14,076 bases of DNA from an uncultured Gammaproteobacteria bacterium (GCA_938003715.1 CALKYK010000581.1:1-14076), one strand, 5' to 3'; counted from the first letter of the stretch, positions 6,907 to 14,076 are shown. Numbers and translations: made by a program. Notes: generated by a model not told the origin, from the sequence alone.

Positions 6907-9030
6907 CTACGGGTCGATGCGGGCCGTGTGTACCGGCGTCGCATTGACCTCACGCAGCATCGCCAAGTCTGTGACAATTGCCGCAGCCTGGTCAAGCTGT
7001 ATGTCAGGGGCTTCGAGCGCCTCCAGTTCCTCGGTGTTCGCAACCGGCGTCAGGCCCAGCGCGGCGCGACGGGCGTTCTCCCTTTCCAGTCGCCGGTTCA
7101 GGTTTTCTTCCCGCTCCTGGCGCCGGGCCTCGATGTTCAGCGACAGCGTCTTGCGTGCGCGGGCCTCTTCGATGTCACGGATACCTTCCAGCAGGTACTG
7201 GAAGTCCGGGTCGTCCTTGGCGCGGGAAATGTGGCTCGCAGTCAGCGTGCCGATGACCTGGTCCAGCGGCTCGCCGCGGCGGAATTCGGTGGTCCGGATC
7301 GTGTCCCAGGGCAGGGCGCTGTCGCGCACACTCTCGCCGACCTGGGTGGCATCGATGGGCGAGGGCAGCGGGATGTCCGGGTCTACACCACGATGCTGGG
7401 TGCTTTCGCCGGTGACGCGGTAGTACTTGCCGATCGTCAGCGTCAGCTGGCCCAGACCTTCGTCGTCGGGCCTGCGCACGTACTGGTCCAGCGAATACAG
7501 GTTTTGCACCGTGCCCTTGCCGAACGTCTGCTGGCCGATGATCACGCCCCGGGCGTAGTCCTGGATCGCGGCTGCGAATATCTCCGAAGCTGAAGCGCTG
7601 TAGCGATTGACGAGGACCGCCAGCGGTCCCGTATACGCGACGCGCGGTACCGGATCGGGATCGTCGAGACGACTGATGCGGCCATTGGAATTCCTGAGCT
7701 GCACGACCGGGCCGTTGTCGATGAACAGGCCGGACAGGGCCGTGGCCTCGGTCAGGTGACCGCCACCGTTATCCCGCAGGTCGATGATCAGCCCGTCGAT
7801 GCCCTGCGCTTCGAGCTCACCGATCAGGCGTTTCACGTCTTTCGTCGTGCTCGTGTAGTCCTTGTCGCCGTTGCTCAGCGCCCGGTAGTCGCGATAGAAG
7901 CTCGGTACCTCGATGACGCCGATGGACCAGTCGCGGCCGTCGCGCGGCACCGTGATGACTTCGGCCTTGGCGGCCTGCTCCTCGAGCTTCACCTGATTGC
8001 GTGTCAGGCTGAGAATTTTTTCACTCGCGCCGGGCAGGCTGCCGGCCGGCATGACCTGCAGCCGCACCACCGTGTCCGCCGGGCCGCGAATGAGCTGCAC
8101 GACATCGTCGAGCCGCCAGCCGACGACGTCGACCAGCTCGCCATCGGCACCCTGGCCGACCGCAACGATCTTGTCCTTCGGCTGCAGCACGCCGTCGATC
8201 GCCGCCGGTCCGCCGGGAATGATGTTGATGACCGTGACGTAGTCTTCCTCGATCTGCAGCGACGCGCCGATGCCGAAGTACGACAGGCTCATCTGGATCC
8301 GGTATTCCTCCGAATTGCGCGGCGACAGGTAGCTGGAGTGCGGATCGAGCGTGTGCGCGAAAGCGTTCATGAACGTCTCGAACACGTCATCGTTCTTGAT
8401 CTGGTCCATACGCTTGGCGAAGCGCGAATAGCGCTTGTGCAGGACGTCCTGGATTTCCTCCCAGTTCTTGTCGGCCAGCGCCAGGCTGAGGGCGTCGTTC
8501 TTGACGCGCTTGCGCCAGATTTCGTCGAGTTCCTCGGGCGTTTCCGCCCATGGCAGCTCTTCCCGGTCGAAAGCGTATTCCTCGTCCACCGTAAAATCCG
8601 GCTCGGTCTCGAGTTGCGTCAGGGCGAATTCCAGTCGCTCGCGGACCCGGGTCCGGTACACCTCGAACATGTCGAATACCGGGTTCATCGGCTCGGAGCG
8701 AACCATGTCGTCGAGCAGGTAGCGATAGCGCTCGAAGGCTGCGACATCAGAGCGCAGCAGGTACATGCGATTGCTGTCCAAGGATTCGAGGTAGCGGTCG
8801 AGGACCCGGGAGGAGAGGTCGTCGTCGACGGCGGCGTGACGATAGTGGGATTTCTGGATGAACTCGGTGACCAGCTGGCCGATCTTCTCGTGCCGCGGTA
8901 CCGGCGCCAGTTCCTCGTCGGCAACGTCCGCCAGGCTCAGGCTGCCGGGGACCAGCGCCGCGAGCGCCATGCCGATAATCAGTATCCGTCCTGGGACGCT
9001 TCTACGCACTACTCTCAACGCTCTCTCCAT
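6907..9030 (-). CDS. prc: Carboxy-terminal (tail-specific) processing protease, S41A
   Basis: A 707-residue periplasmic serine protease of the Prc/Tsp family (E. coli 682). It degrades or trims proteins with unstructured, non-polar C-termini and in other bacteria controls cell-wall hydrolases. A hydrophobic signal segment (GRILIIGMALAALVPGSLSLA) is followed by the family's helical N-terminal domain, a PDZ domain from about residue 250 (LSYFGIGASLQIEED), the S41 core, and the C-terminal DUF3340-type region. The catalytic block NRYSASASEIFAAAIQDY with TFGKGTVQ holds Ser480, Asp491 and Lys505, equivalent to E. coli Ser430, Asp441 and Lys455, so the enzyme should be active. Start ATG 9030 gives a normal signal peptide; its ribosome-binding site is not clear, and a nearby GTG inside the first ten codons or an upstream TTG at 9090 cannot be excluded. 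Confidence 0.95.
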   Translation of the reverse strand: MERALRVVRRSVPGRILIIGMALAALVPGSLSLADVADEELAPVPRHEKIGQLVTEFIQKSHYRHAAVDDDLSSRVLDRYLESLDSNRMYLLRSDVAAFERYRYLLDDMVRSEPMNPVFDMFEVYRTRVRERLEFALTQLETEPDFTVDEEYAFDREELPWAETPEELDEIWRKRVKNDALSLALADKNWEEIQDVLHKRYSRFAKRMDQIKNDDVFETFMNAFAHTLDPHSSYLSPRNSEEYRIQMSLSYFGIGASLQIEEDYVTVINIIPGGPAAIDGVLQPKDKIVAVGQGADGELVDVVGWRLDDVVQLIRGPADTVVRLQVMPAGSLPGASEKILSLTRNQVKLEEQAAKAEVITVPRDGRDWSIGVIEVPSFYRDYRALSNGDKDYTSTTKDVKRLIGELEAQGIDGLIIDLRDNGGGHLTEATALSGLFIDNGPVVQLRNSNGRISRLDDPDPVPRVAYTGPLAVLVNRYSASASEIFAAAIQDYARGVIIGQQTFGKGTVQNLYSLDQYVRRPDDEGLGQLTLTIGKYYRVTGESTQHRGVDPDIPLPSPIDATQVGESVRDSALPWDTIRTTEFRRGEPLDQVIGTLTASHISRAKDDPDFQYLLEGIRDIEEARARKTLSLNIEARRQEREENLNRRLERENARRAALGLTPVANTEELEALEAPDIQLDQAAAIVTDLAMLREVNATPVHTARIDP

Positions 9031-9081
9031 CCTTTTCCAACACATACCGGCAGCGCCAGCCTGCAAGGCTAGTTCGCATAA

Positions 9082-9098
9082 GCCCTTCAATCAAGGGC
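9082..9098 (+). promoter_or_regulatory. Hairpin that would hide the ribosome-binding site of the next gene
   Basis: GCCCTT (9082-9087), a five-base loop and AAGGGC (9093-9098) form a perfect 6-bp stem. The 3' arm contains AAGGG, the only good Shine-Dalgarno match for the TTG start at 9103 (five-base spacing). If transcribed on the + strand the stem would sequester the site. A second small dyad (AGCCT-GCA-AGGCT, 9058-9070) lies in the same divergent region. Confidence 0.4.
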
Positions 9099-9102
9099 GA
9101 AT

Positions 9103-9441
9103 TTGGCACAATCGACCACCGCGCAGACGCCGGTCGGGGCCGGGTACAATGCGCCGGTGCTGCCCTTAACGGTCATTACCGGCTTCGTGCTCGGATCCTG
9201 CCTGTCGATCGCCGTCTGCCTGGCGGCCGTCATGCTGATATTCCTCGTTCTTGGCGATCAATACCCGCGCCTGAGTCACGAAATCCGGCCATTGTTCGTA
9301 AGTTTCGCCCTGTTCACCGCTATGACCGGCGTTTCGGCCCTGAGTTTCTATTCGCTGGTGCGGACGCACGCGGCGCGCTGGTATGCGCAGGTCGCCATGT
9401 GGGCGGGAATCGCAGCGACGGCTTACTACTACTGGCCCTGA
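9103..9441 (+). CDS. Small three-helix membrane protein, unknown function
   Basis: A 112-residue protein, not recognised. A short polar N-terminus with many Thr, Ser and Gln is followed by three hydrophobic segments, about residues 22-50, 63-84 and 93-110, so it should be an inner-membrane protein. Between helices one and two lies the charged loop GDQYPRLSHEIRP. It ends abruptly in YYYWP. The TTG start at 9103 is supported by AAGGG five bases upstream; no in-frame ATG occurs near the N-terminus. It is divergent from prc across 72 bases, so the two may share regulation, and it converges on the DUF1232 gene with 42 bases between the stops. Confidence 0.7.
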   Translation: MAQSTTAQTPVGAGYNAPVLPLTVITGFVLGSCLSIAVCLAAVMLIFLVLGDQYPRLSHEIRPLFVSFALFTAMTGVSALSFYSLVRTHAARWYAQVAMWAGIAATAYYYWP

Positions 9442-9483
9442 AAAACGCCCGCCGCAGAGAGGCTTATGTCAAGCTGGCGCGGC

Positions 9484-10038
9484 TCAGAGCAGCTTCGTCG
9501 TGCCGTCGTCGTCCTTGCTGCGGCGACGTCGCATGCGATCCTGAAGTTCCTGCCGCCGCCGTTCCAGCCAGCGGTCGCGGTTCATCGCCGTCGATTTCGC
9601 CTTGACCCCGCGCGGCGCGTCGGCCGACAGGCGGAATGCACAGAAATCGCGATATGCGTCGATCTCGTGCCGCAGCTCGCGTACCACCAGCTCGATCATG
9701 ATCGCGTCGTCGAGGAATCCCAGCCCCGGTACATGATCGGGTATCAGGTCCTCGGGGTCGGTGAAATAGGCGAGGGCGTTGAGAACGCGGTTCGTGTCTT
9801 TTTGCGGTAGTCGCCACTCGTGGTCGGTCAGCATGCGGATCATGACCTCGAGCTTTTCCAGTCGCCTGCCGACGAACGCCGGCACACGACCAACGTCGAC
9901 GTCGCGCAGCAGGAGTTGTGCCGCGGCGACGATGTCCTCGGGGCTCAGGCGCGCCGCCGCTTTCCTCGCTTCGCGCATGATCAGCCTGAAATGCTTCAGG
10001 TCGCTGTCATCGAGGTCGATCGAGATGCGCAGTCCCAT
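9484..10038 (-). CDS. DUF1232 (YkvA-like) domain protein
   Basis: A 184-residue protein. Residues 92-112 (FTDPEDLIPDHVPGLGFLDDA) match the DUF1232 core pattern, in which a DLIPD-P-GxxDD segment links two helices; the following helix EIDAYRDF completes it. Function of the domain is unknown. The first 80 residues are helical and lack similarity I can name, and the C-terminus is strongly basic (RDRWLERRRQELQDRMRRRR), which could bind nucleic acid or membrane lipids. Unlike many YkvA proteins it shows no clear transmembrane helix. ATG 10038 has GGAG nine bases upstream. It is the last of a run of same-direction genes and starts about 77 bases after the end of the preceding one. Confidence 0.85.
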   Translation of the reverse strand: MGLRISIDLDDSDLKHFRLIMREARKAAARLSPEDIVAAAQLLLRDVDVGRVPAFVGRRLEKLEVMIRMLTDHEWRLPQKDTNRVLNALAYFTDPEDLIPDHVPGLGFLDDAIMIELVVRELRHEIDAYRDFCAFRLSADAPRGVKAKSTAMNRDRWLERRRQELQDRMRRRRSKDDDGTTKLL

Positions 10039-10115
10039 CGATCATGGCTCCGCCCGGTTCGCTGCGGAGCGTACCGGCGGGGCCTCTGACGGTCAATTTG
10101 CCGCGGGCAGGGCGA

Positions 10116-10487
10116 TTACTTGCGGAACCGGGACGTGTTCCAGGATTTGGAGCGATCGAAACGCCCGGTGTTGTACGGATCGGCGCCCATTTCATCTTCG
10201 TTCTCGAGTATCGAGTCGTCGAGAATTTTCAGCGTTTCGTGGGTGCCCGTATCTTCGCGGACGTACTTGTTGCGGATGAGGACGTTTTTGCCCGGGCCGC
10301 CGTCGTCGATGCGGCCACCGACGTCTGACGAGAATGACAGGTCCGGTTCTGCCTCTCGGGTAGGCGTTTGCTTTTGCTGCGGCGCGGGACGCGGCCGGAC
10401 GCGCGGCGGGTTGTACACCGTCGGCGTTTCTATTTCTTCGGCATCCGAGACGAAGAACTCACGTATCAGCTTGAAAAATCGCATCAT
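10116..10487 (-). CDS. Hypothetical protein with amphipathic N-terminus and proline-rich linker
   Basis: A protein of about 123 residues, not recognised. It starts MMRFFKLIREFFVSDAEE, a short helix with aromatic and basic faces that could lie on a membrane. A Pro/Arg/Gln linker follows (YNPPRVRPRPAPQQKQTP), then an acidic and polar domain with GGRIDDGGPGKNVLIRNKYVRED and LKILDDSILENEDEMG, and a basic tail ending RSKSWNTSRFRK. The start is uncertain: ATG 10487 or 10484 gives the helix at the N-terminus, while an in-frame ATG at 10517 adds ten residues including two cysteines. None has a strong ribosome-binding site. Codon usage and reading-frame integrity resemble the neighbours, and the gap to the DUF1232 gene is short, so a real gene is likely. 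Confidence 0.65.
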   Translation of the reverse strand: MMRFFKLIREFFVSDAEEIETPTVYNPPRVRPRPAPQQKQTPTREAEPDLSFSSDVGGRIDDGGPGKNVLIRNKYVREDTGTHETLKILDDSILENEDEMGADPYNTGRFDRSKSWNTSRFRK

Positions 10488-10535
10488 TGTCGACCGGCAC
10501 TCGCCGCAGCTCCGCATTCATTGCCGGATCCAAAC

Positions 10536-10541
10536 ACTATA
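10536..10541 (-). promoter_or_regulatory. Possible -10 box (TATAGT) for the 123-residue protein gene
   Basis: TATAGT on the minus strand lies in an otherwise GC-rich gap, 18 bases before ATG 10517 and 48 before ATG 10487. No good -35 hexamer is visible at 16-18 bases, so confidence is low. Confidence 0.3.
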
Positions 10542-10660
10542 ATCCGGCCCACTCCGGAGCATGCGGCATCGTTTACATAATTGCTACGGAATTGCCTTCA
10601 AGCGGATGATTCCCTGAGAAAAACTGTGACGGAGTTCACGAAACGGACGGCCGCCGGCAT

Positions 10661-10960
10661 TCAATTGCGGACGCCCTGTCCGAGTCGGCCGGCCGCGCGA
10701 AAACCTCGCACCGTCACACGCAGCAACTGCCAGACGATGTAGGGCGAGAAGAGCAGGAACCATACCGCCCCCTCTCCGGCGCGGAACCGGCCGTGCAAAG
10801 TGCCGTAGAACGTGCCGAAGCCACCCTGCTCGTAGGCGCCGAACACGAGCTGACCGACGAGGTAGACGAGCAGCGGCAACACCAGCACCCCGAACAGCGT
10901 CAGCACCAGGAACAGGACCAGTTCCTTACGCAGGTTTTTTTTCAGTGAATCGCTGAGCAA
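10661..10960 (-). CDS. Small two-helix membrane protein, unknown function
   Basis: A 99-residue protein, not recognised. A basic start (DSLKKNLRKE) precedes a long hydrophobic segment at about residues 14-40 (LVLFLVLTLFGVLVLPLLVYLVGQLVF). A glycine- and aromatic-rich loop (GAYEQGGFGTFYGTLHGRFRAGEG) leads to a second helix at about 65-82, followed by a basic cytoplasmic tail (VRGFRAAGRLGQGVRN). By the positive-inside rule both ends should be cytoplasmic and the loop periplasmic. The start is TTG with AGGCGG eight bases upstream. It lies 70 bases after another small membrane protein gene on the same strand; the two do not look like duplicates. The roughly 140-170 bases after its upstream neighbour's side and before the next gene hold no recognisable terminator. 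Confidence 0.7.
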   Translation of the reverse strand: MLSDSLKKNLRKELVLFLVLTLFGVLVLPLLVYLVGQLVFGAYEQGGFGTFYGTLHGRFRAGEGAVWFLLFSPYIVWQLLRVTVRGFRAAGRLGQGVRN

Positions 10961-11030
10961 TGGGCCAACCGCCTGTCCCGTTTGCCCGCATCGTTGTCTA
11001 TCGACCGGAACAGGTCAAGTGTCGGTATTT

Positions 11031-11345
11031 TCAGACAGTACGAGCGCTTTCGTCGGCGGTATCGCGCCTGGCCTGCTTGCGGTAGGCACTCCGGTAACGG
11101 AACACCCGCAGACCGAGGTGCAGGCAGGCAAAGGAGAAAAGGAGGTAATGCGGGACGATCCAGAACCAGTCGCTGACGTACAGCGTGGCCAGCAGCGCGG
11201 CTATTCCGGCCGCCAGGTAGAACCAGGGCAGTACGTCATAGACGAGTTTCGGCAGCCAGATCTTGCGCCGCAGGAGTTGTACGAGTCGCGCGGTCGGCGT
11301 GCGTCGACCGGATTCGATTTCCTGTGGTGCGGTTCCTGTGAACAT
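11031..11345 (-). CDS. Small two-helix membrane protein, unknown function
   Basis: A 104-residue protein, not recognised. The first 36 residues are polar and basic (RLVQLLRRKIWLPKL). Two hydrophobic segments follow at about residues 38-57 (VLPWFYLAAGIAALLATLYV) and 60-79 (WFWIVPHYLLFSFACLHLGL), separated by only SD, forming a tight hairpin in the inner membrane. The tail is highly basic (RVFRYRSAYRKQARR). Both ends should be cytoplasmic. ATG 11345 is the first start in the frame; only a weak GACGG lies upstream. It follows the FHA-domain gene on the same strand after 107 bases, so co-transcription is possible but not shown. Confidence 0.7.
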   Translation of the reverse strand: MFTGTAPQEIESGRRTPTARLVQLLRRKIWLPKLVYDVLPWFYLAAGIAALLATLYVSDWFWIVPHYLLFSFACLHLGLRVFRYRSAYRKQARRDTADESARTV

Positions 11346-11452
11346 CGGCGACCGTCGTGGGGCTTTCCGATTACAGGCAACCAGCCTAGCGCAGGTCCGG
11401 CGTCGAGGCCGTGACTGCGCTCACACAACGGCCGACCGGCCGCTTCGGGGAA

Positions 11453-13360
11453 TCAGCGCTTGGATTTTTCCTCGTAACGAAAATCGGTCGTGCCGATCGT
11501 CACGATGTCACCGCTGTGCAGTACTTTCTCGGTGACGCGTTTCTCGTTGACGAAAACACCGTTCTTGCTGCCCCAGTCGATGATGCGGGTAACGTCCCCA
11601 TCCGTTACCACAACGGCGTGGCGGCGGCTGACGTACTGCATGTTCAGCTGTATGTCGTTGTGCGCCGTGCGCCCGATCGTGAGCCGGTCGTTGAAAAGCG
11701 GAAACCGGAGTTCGCGGCCCTCTGCAACGCCGACCAGGAGCCGTGCGATTCGGTCCGTGGCCGGCGACTGCTCCACGTCCCGCATCCGGAAGCCGTCGAT
11801 CTTGTGCAGAATGCTGTCGGACTCATGGTTCCGATCGCGTTGCCGCGCCTGGTCTGCAAGCTCTTTCATCAGGTCCGCAATTGCCTTGTCCTTGTTCTGC
11901 ATCTTGCGCTCGTACTCGTCGGCATCGCGGCGCAGTTGCTTCAATTCGCGCTGCAGGCGGCGAAGCTGCTTTTCGTTGTCCTTTTCGATCTGCGAAATCT
12001 GCGATTCAAGCGCCTCGCGAAATTCGCGATTATCGATGAGATCGGACGCCAGCTGCTCGTTGATCGTTTCCTGCTCCGCGACCGTTTCCTGGGCTGAGCC
12101 GAGTTCGAATCGCAATTGACGAACTTCGTTCTCGAACTCCTTTTTCAGGACCTCGACCTGCTCTCGCAGCGTACTGCCGGTTTCGCGCTCGGCACCGAGG
12201 TCGTCGGACAGCGTGCGGATTCGTTCGCGGGCCGAGTCCAGCTCGCCTTCGAGCCGGTGCCGCAGGGACAAGGTCTGCCGGGTGATGGAATACTGGTCCT
12301 GCAGCTGCATGCGCAGCGAATCAGCGTATTTCTCCAACCGCTGCGTATCGTGCTGCAGGCCGTCGATTTCCTGCCGGAGCGACGCAATCGCACCGGATTG
12401 CTCGGCAATTCGAGCGTGGCATTTTTCTATTTCCTGCTCGGCATCGCGATGCAGGCTGCGCTTCAGTTCGCGATTCTCCTGTCGCAGCCTGCCCAGTTCG
12501 TTCTGCTGGCGATCGAGCCTGTTCGCGCGCGCGTCCGCCTTGTCGCGATGCCTTTCGAGTTCCACCTGTCGCTCGTCGGCGAGCTGCGTCAGGCGCGCGA
12601 TCTGGGCGTCCCTCGCCTCGAGCTCACCGGCGCGTCTTGCGAGTTCCCGTTCCTGTTCCTCCCAAACCGGTTTGCGTCCGTCGACGTAGGACCTGAGTTC
12701 CTGCAGTTCCCGGCGGGCATCGGCGAGCTGCCGGGCAGCCAGGCTTTCGTCGGAGCGTTCATCGCCGCCTTCCGGCGCCTCGTTTTCATCCCTGGCATCG
12801 AGACGACTTTCGAGTTCCTCGATCGCGCTGCGGTCCGCTGCTGCCTGTTTTTCCAGCGTCGCGATTTTTTCCCTGGCAAGTTCCGCTTCCTCTTCGGCGC
12901 GGGTCAGGTCGTTGGTCAGCTCCGCAGCGCGCTGCGTGGTTTTCTCCTGCGCTGCACTGAGCGTCCGGAATTCCTCGTTGCGGCGGTGCAGGCGACGCTC
13001 GGCGCGCGACAGCTTGCGTCGCGTTTCCTTGATTTCCGCGTTCACGTTGTCCGCGATATCCGTACGCGCGTCGACTTCGCGTTCTAGCCCGCGAAGCTGG
13101 TTTTGCAGGTGCTCGATCTCGAATTTCAGTTCCTCGATCGTCTGCGCCTGTGTGCGAAGCTCCGCTTCGAGTTCGGCACTGCTCGTGGAATCGGCCCGCG
13201 GCGCGTCCTCGTCGATATCGAACGTGCGCGCGTCGGCTTCGAGTTCGACGCTTTCGACTGTCACCTCGCGCCGCAGGGATTCAGGCACTTCGAATTCAGA
13301 GGTCGGATCGTCGTCAGAATTCGTGACTAAGCTATTGATATTATTATTGTCGTTAGCCAT
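11453..13360 (-). CDS. Long coiled-coil protein with C-terminal FHA domain
   Basis: A 635-residue soluble protein. Residues 1-60 are acidic and polar. Residues about 60-525 are almost continuous heptad-like coiled coil (for example LKFEIEHLQNQLRGLEREVD and QLRRLQRELKQLRRDADEYERK). Residues about 540-630 form a forkhead-associated domain, which binds phosphothreonine peptides. The conserved FHA residues are all present: Gly563-Arg564, Ser578 and His581 in SRRH, Asn600-Gly601, and Asn605. There is no signal peptide or transmembrane helix, so it is cytoplasmic. Such a layout suggests a dimeric rod that presents phosphopeptide-binding heads, but no kinase gene is in the window. The first 15 codons are unusually AT-rich and Asn-rich (NDNNNINSLVTN). 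It lies 83 bases downstream of a Ycf46-like ATPase gene on the same strand. Confidence 0.88.
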   Translation of the reverse strand: MANDNNNINSLVTNSDDDPTSEFEVPESLRREVTVESVELEADARTFDIDEDAPRADSTSSAELEAELRTQAQTIEELKFEIEHLQNQLRGLEREVDARTDIADNVNAEIKETRRKLSRAERRLHRRNEEFRTLSAAQEKTTQRAAELTNDLTRAEEEAELAREKIATLEKQAAADRSAIEELESRLDARDENEAPEGGDERSDESLAARQLADARRELQELRSYVDGRKPVWEEQERELARRAGELEARDAQIARLTQLADERQVELERHRDKADARANRLDRQQNELGRLRQENRELKRSLHRDAEQEIEKCHARIAEQSGAIASLRQEIDGLQHDTQRLEKYADSLRMQLQDQYSITRQTLSLRHRLEGELDSARERIRTLSDDLGAERETGSTLREQVEVLKKEFENEVRQLRFELGSAQETVAEQETINEQLASDLIDNREFREALESQISQIEKDNEKQLRRLQRELKQLRRDADEYERKMQNKDKAIADLMKELADQARQRDRNHESDSILHKIDGFRMRDVEQSPATDRIARLLVGVAEGRELRFPLFNDRLTIGRTAHNDIQLNMQYVSRRHAVVVTDGDVTRIIDWGSKNGVFVNEKRVTEKVLHSGDIVTIGTTDFRYEEKSKR

Positions 13361-13366
13361 GCAGAA

Positions 13367-13375
13367 ATTTTAGCA
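13367..13375 (-). promoter_or_regulatory. Extended -10 promoter placing transcription start at the FHA-gene ATG
   Basis: On the minus strand TGCTAAAAT is an extended -10 element (hexamer TAAAAT at 13372-13367). Six bases later comes ATG 13360, so a standard start point falls on or next to the A of the ATG. No Shine-Dalgarno sequence is present, and no -35 hexamer is seen at 17 bases (CGCACG). Confidence 0.55.
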
Positions 13376-13443
13376 CGCTGCGGTCCCGACGTGCGCATAT
13401 CTCGGCGTCGCGGCCTGTATTCCGTCAAATCGCGCGAAACCGT

Positions 13444-14076
13444 TCAGCCGCAATCGACGGTGCGCCCCGCCGCCCACTTCCTGAGCCCGGCAATGCGCTC
13501 CGCCATGACGACGGACAACGGCCGGGTACGCTTCAATTCGCCCAGTACGTGAACGGTTTCGAGCGGTGAGCTGGAGGCGTGCGCGACGTAAAGAGCGGCC
13601 ACAATGGCCTGTTCGATTTCCGCGCCGGAAAAACCCTTCGATGCCGCCGCGATCGCTTTCAGATCGAAGCGTTTCGGATCCTGCTCGCGAGCGCGCAGGT
13701 GAATCGCAGCGATTTCCGCGCGTACGGCCGATTTTGGCAGGTCGACGAAGAACAGCTCGTCGAAGCGTCCCTTGCGCACGAGTTCGGGCGGGAGCATGTC
13801 GGTCTCGTTCGCCGTGGCAACCACGAATGTTCTCGAATCCTTTTCCGCCATCCAGGTCAGAAAACTGCCCAGCACGCGCTGCGTCGTCCCTGTTTCGCCG
13901 CCGCGACCCGCAAGCCCCTTTTCGATCTCGTCGATCCAAAGAACGCACGGTGCCATGACGTCGGCGGTTTTCAGCGATTCCCTCAGGTTGCGTTCGGTCT
14001 CGCCGTGGTACTTGTTGTACAGCGTGGCGAAATCCAGCCGCAGGAGCGGCACGCCGAAAATCCCGGCTGTCGCTTT
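13444..14076 (-). CDS. Ycf46-like AAA+ ATPase (partial, N-terminus outside window)
   Basis: The last 210 residues of an AAA+ ATPase; the frame is open to the window edge, so the start and the Walker A P-loop lie beyond it. The fragment begins KATAGIFGVPLLRLD, the helix and strand that directly follow Walker A in this family. It then shows GETERNLRESL, Walker B (CVLWIDEIEK, with Asp49 and Glu50 of the fragment), sensor 1 (VVATANE), the arginine-finger region (RKGRFDELFFVDLP), and the small lid domain with GFSGAEIEQAI. The tail PLSVVMAERIAGLRKWA followed by AGRTV resembles the end of cyanobacterial and bacterial Ycf46 proteins. Ycf46 has been linked to inorganic-carbon use in cyanobacteria; the bacterial role is unclear. 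It is followed on the same strand by the FHA gene. Confidence 0.9.
   Translation of the reverse strand, partial: KATAGIFGVPLLRLDFATLYNKYHGETERNLRESLKTADVMAPCVLWIDEIEKGLAGRGGETGTTQRVLGSFLTWMAEKDSRTFVVATANETDMLPPELVRKGRFDELFFVDLPKSAVRAEIAAIHLRAREQDPKRFDLKAIAAASKGFSGAEIEQAIVAALYVAHASSSPLETVHVLGELKRTRPLSVVMAERIAGLRKWAAGRTVDCG

Noticed and set aside
7756..9072. 438-codon open frame on the + strand
   Set aside because: Antisense to prc, which carries the full S41 catalytic block. No motif or ribosome-binding site supports the + frame.
10661..11345. Two small membrane proteins as a tandem duplication
   Set aside because: Length and two-helix layout are similar, but residue patterns do not align, so duplication is not supported.
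11410..11450. CGGCC-GGTC-GGCCG hairpin after the FHA gene
   Set aside because: A short GC palindrome without a following T-run; common by chance at this base composition.
12116..13087. 323-codon open frame on the + strand, plus frames at 11411-12097 and 11490-12119
   Set aside because: All are antisense to the coiled-coil FHA gene. Phe/Leu-rich or Ser/Cys/Arg-rich translations are the complement of Glu/Gln/Arg heptads.

Overview
The window looks like chromosomal DNA of a GC-rich (about 60% by eye) gammaproteobacterium. The pointers are a ppsA/ppsR pair, a YqiB-type DUF1249 protein, a YgiM-type SH3 protein of the TIGR04211 kind, a tail-specific protease of the Prc/Tsp class and a Ycf46-like AAA+ ATPase. 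The many unrecognised small proteins suggest a lineage away from the enterics; a marine group such as Woeseiales is a guess, not a result. I see no insertion sequence, phage gene, CRISPR array, tRNA or rRNA. Coding density is high and no stretch over 300 bases lacks a gene.

Left part (1-1276, + strand): the tail of a probable DUF938 methyltransferase, a GFA-type zinc protein whose start overlaps that gene's stop, and a membrane-anchored SH3/coiled-coil protein. Next is the phosphoenolpyruvate synthase module. ppsA reads leftward (1305-3668) and its regulator ppsR reads rightward (3773-4597) from a shared 104-base region. PpsR is expected to switch PpsA on and off by phosphorylation, so the pair is a self-contained control unit for gluconeogenesis from pyruvate. 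A DUF1249 gene and an unrecognised 343-residue coiled-coil gene follow on the + strand.

Middle part (6325-9441): a small secreted acidic protein with a good promoter overlapped by a 24-bp near-perfect palindrome, then the periplasmic protease Prc, both on the minus strand. A three-helix membrane protein diverges from prc, and its ribosome-binding site sits in a small hairpin.

Right part (9484-14076, all minus strand): in transcription order, a Ycf46-like AAA+ ATPase (cut by the window end), a long coiled-coil protein with a C-terminal FHA domain, two small two-helix membrane proteins, a proline-linked soluble protein and a DUF1232 protein. Gaps of roughly 70-170 bases argue against one tight operon, but the shared direction makes joint work plausible.

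The least ordinary signals are two start sites (DUF1249 and the FHA gene) that lack a Shine-Dalgarno sequence and lie exactly six bases after an extended -10 box, as expected for leaderless mRNAs, and the palindromic operator candidate at 6838-6861. I did not find a clear new multi-gene system; the AAA+/FHA neighbourhood is the best candidate for one.
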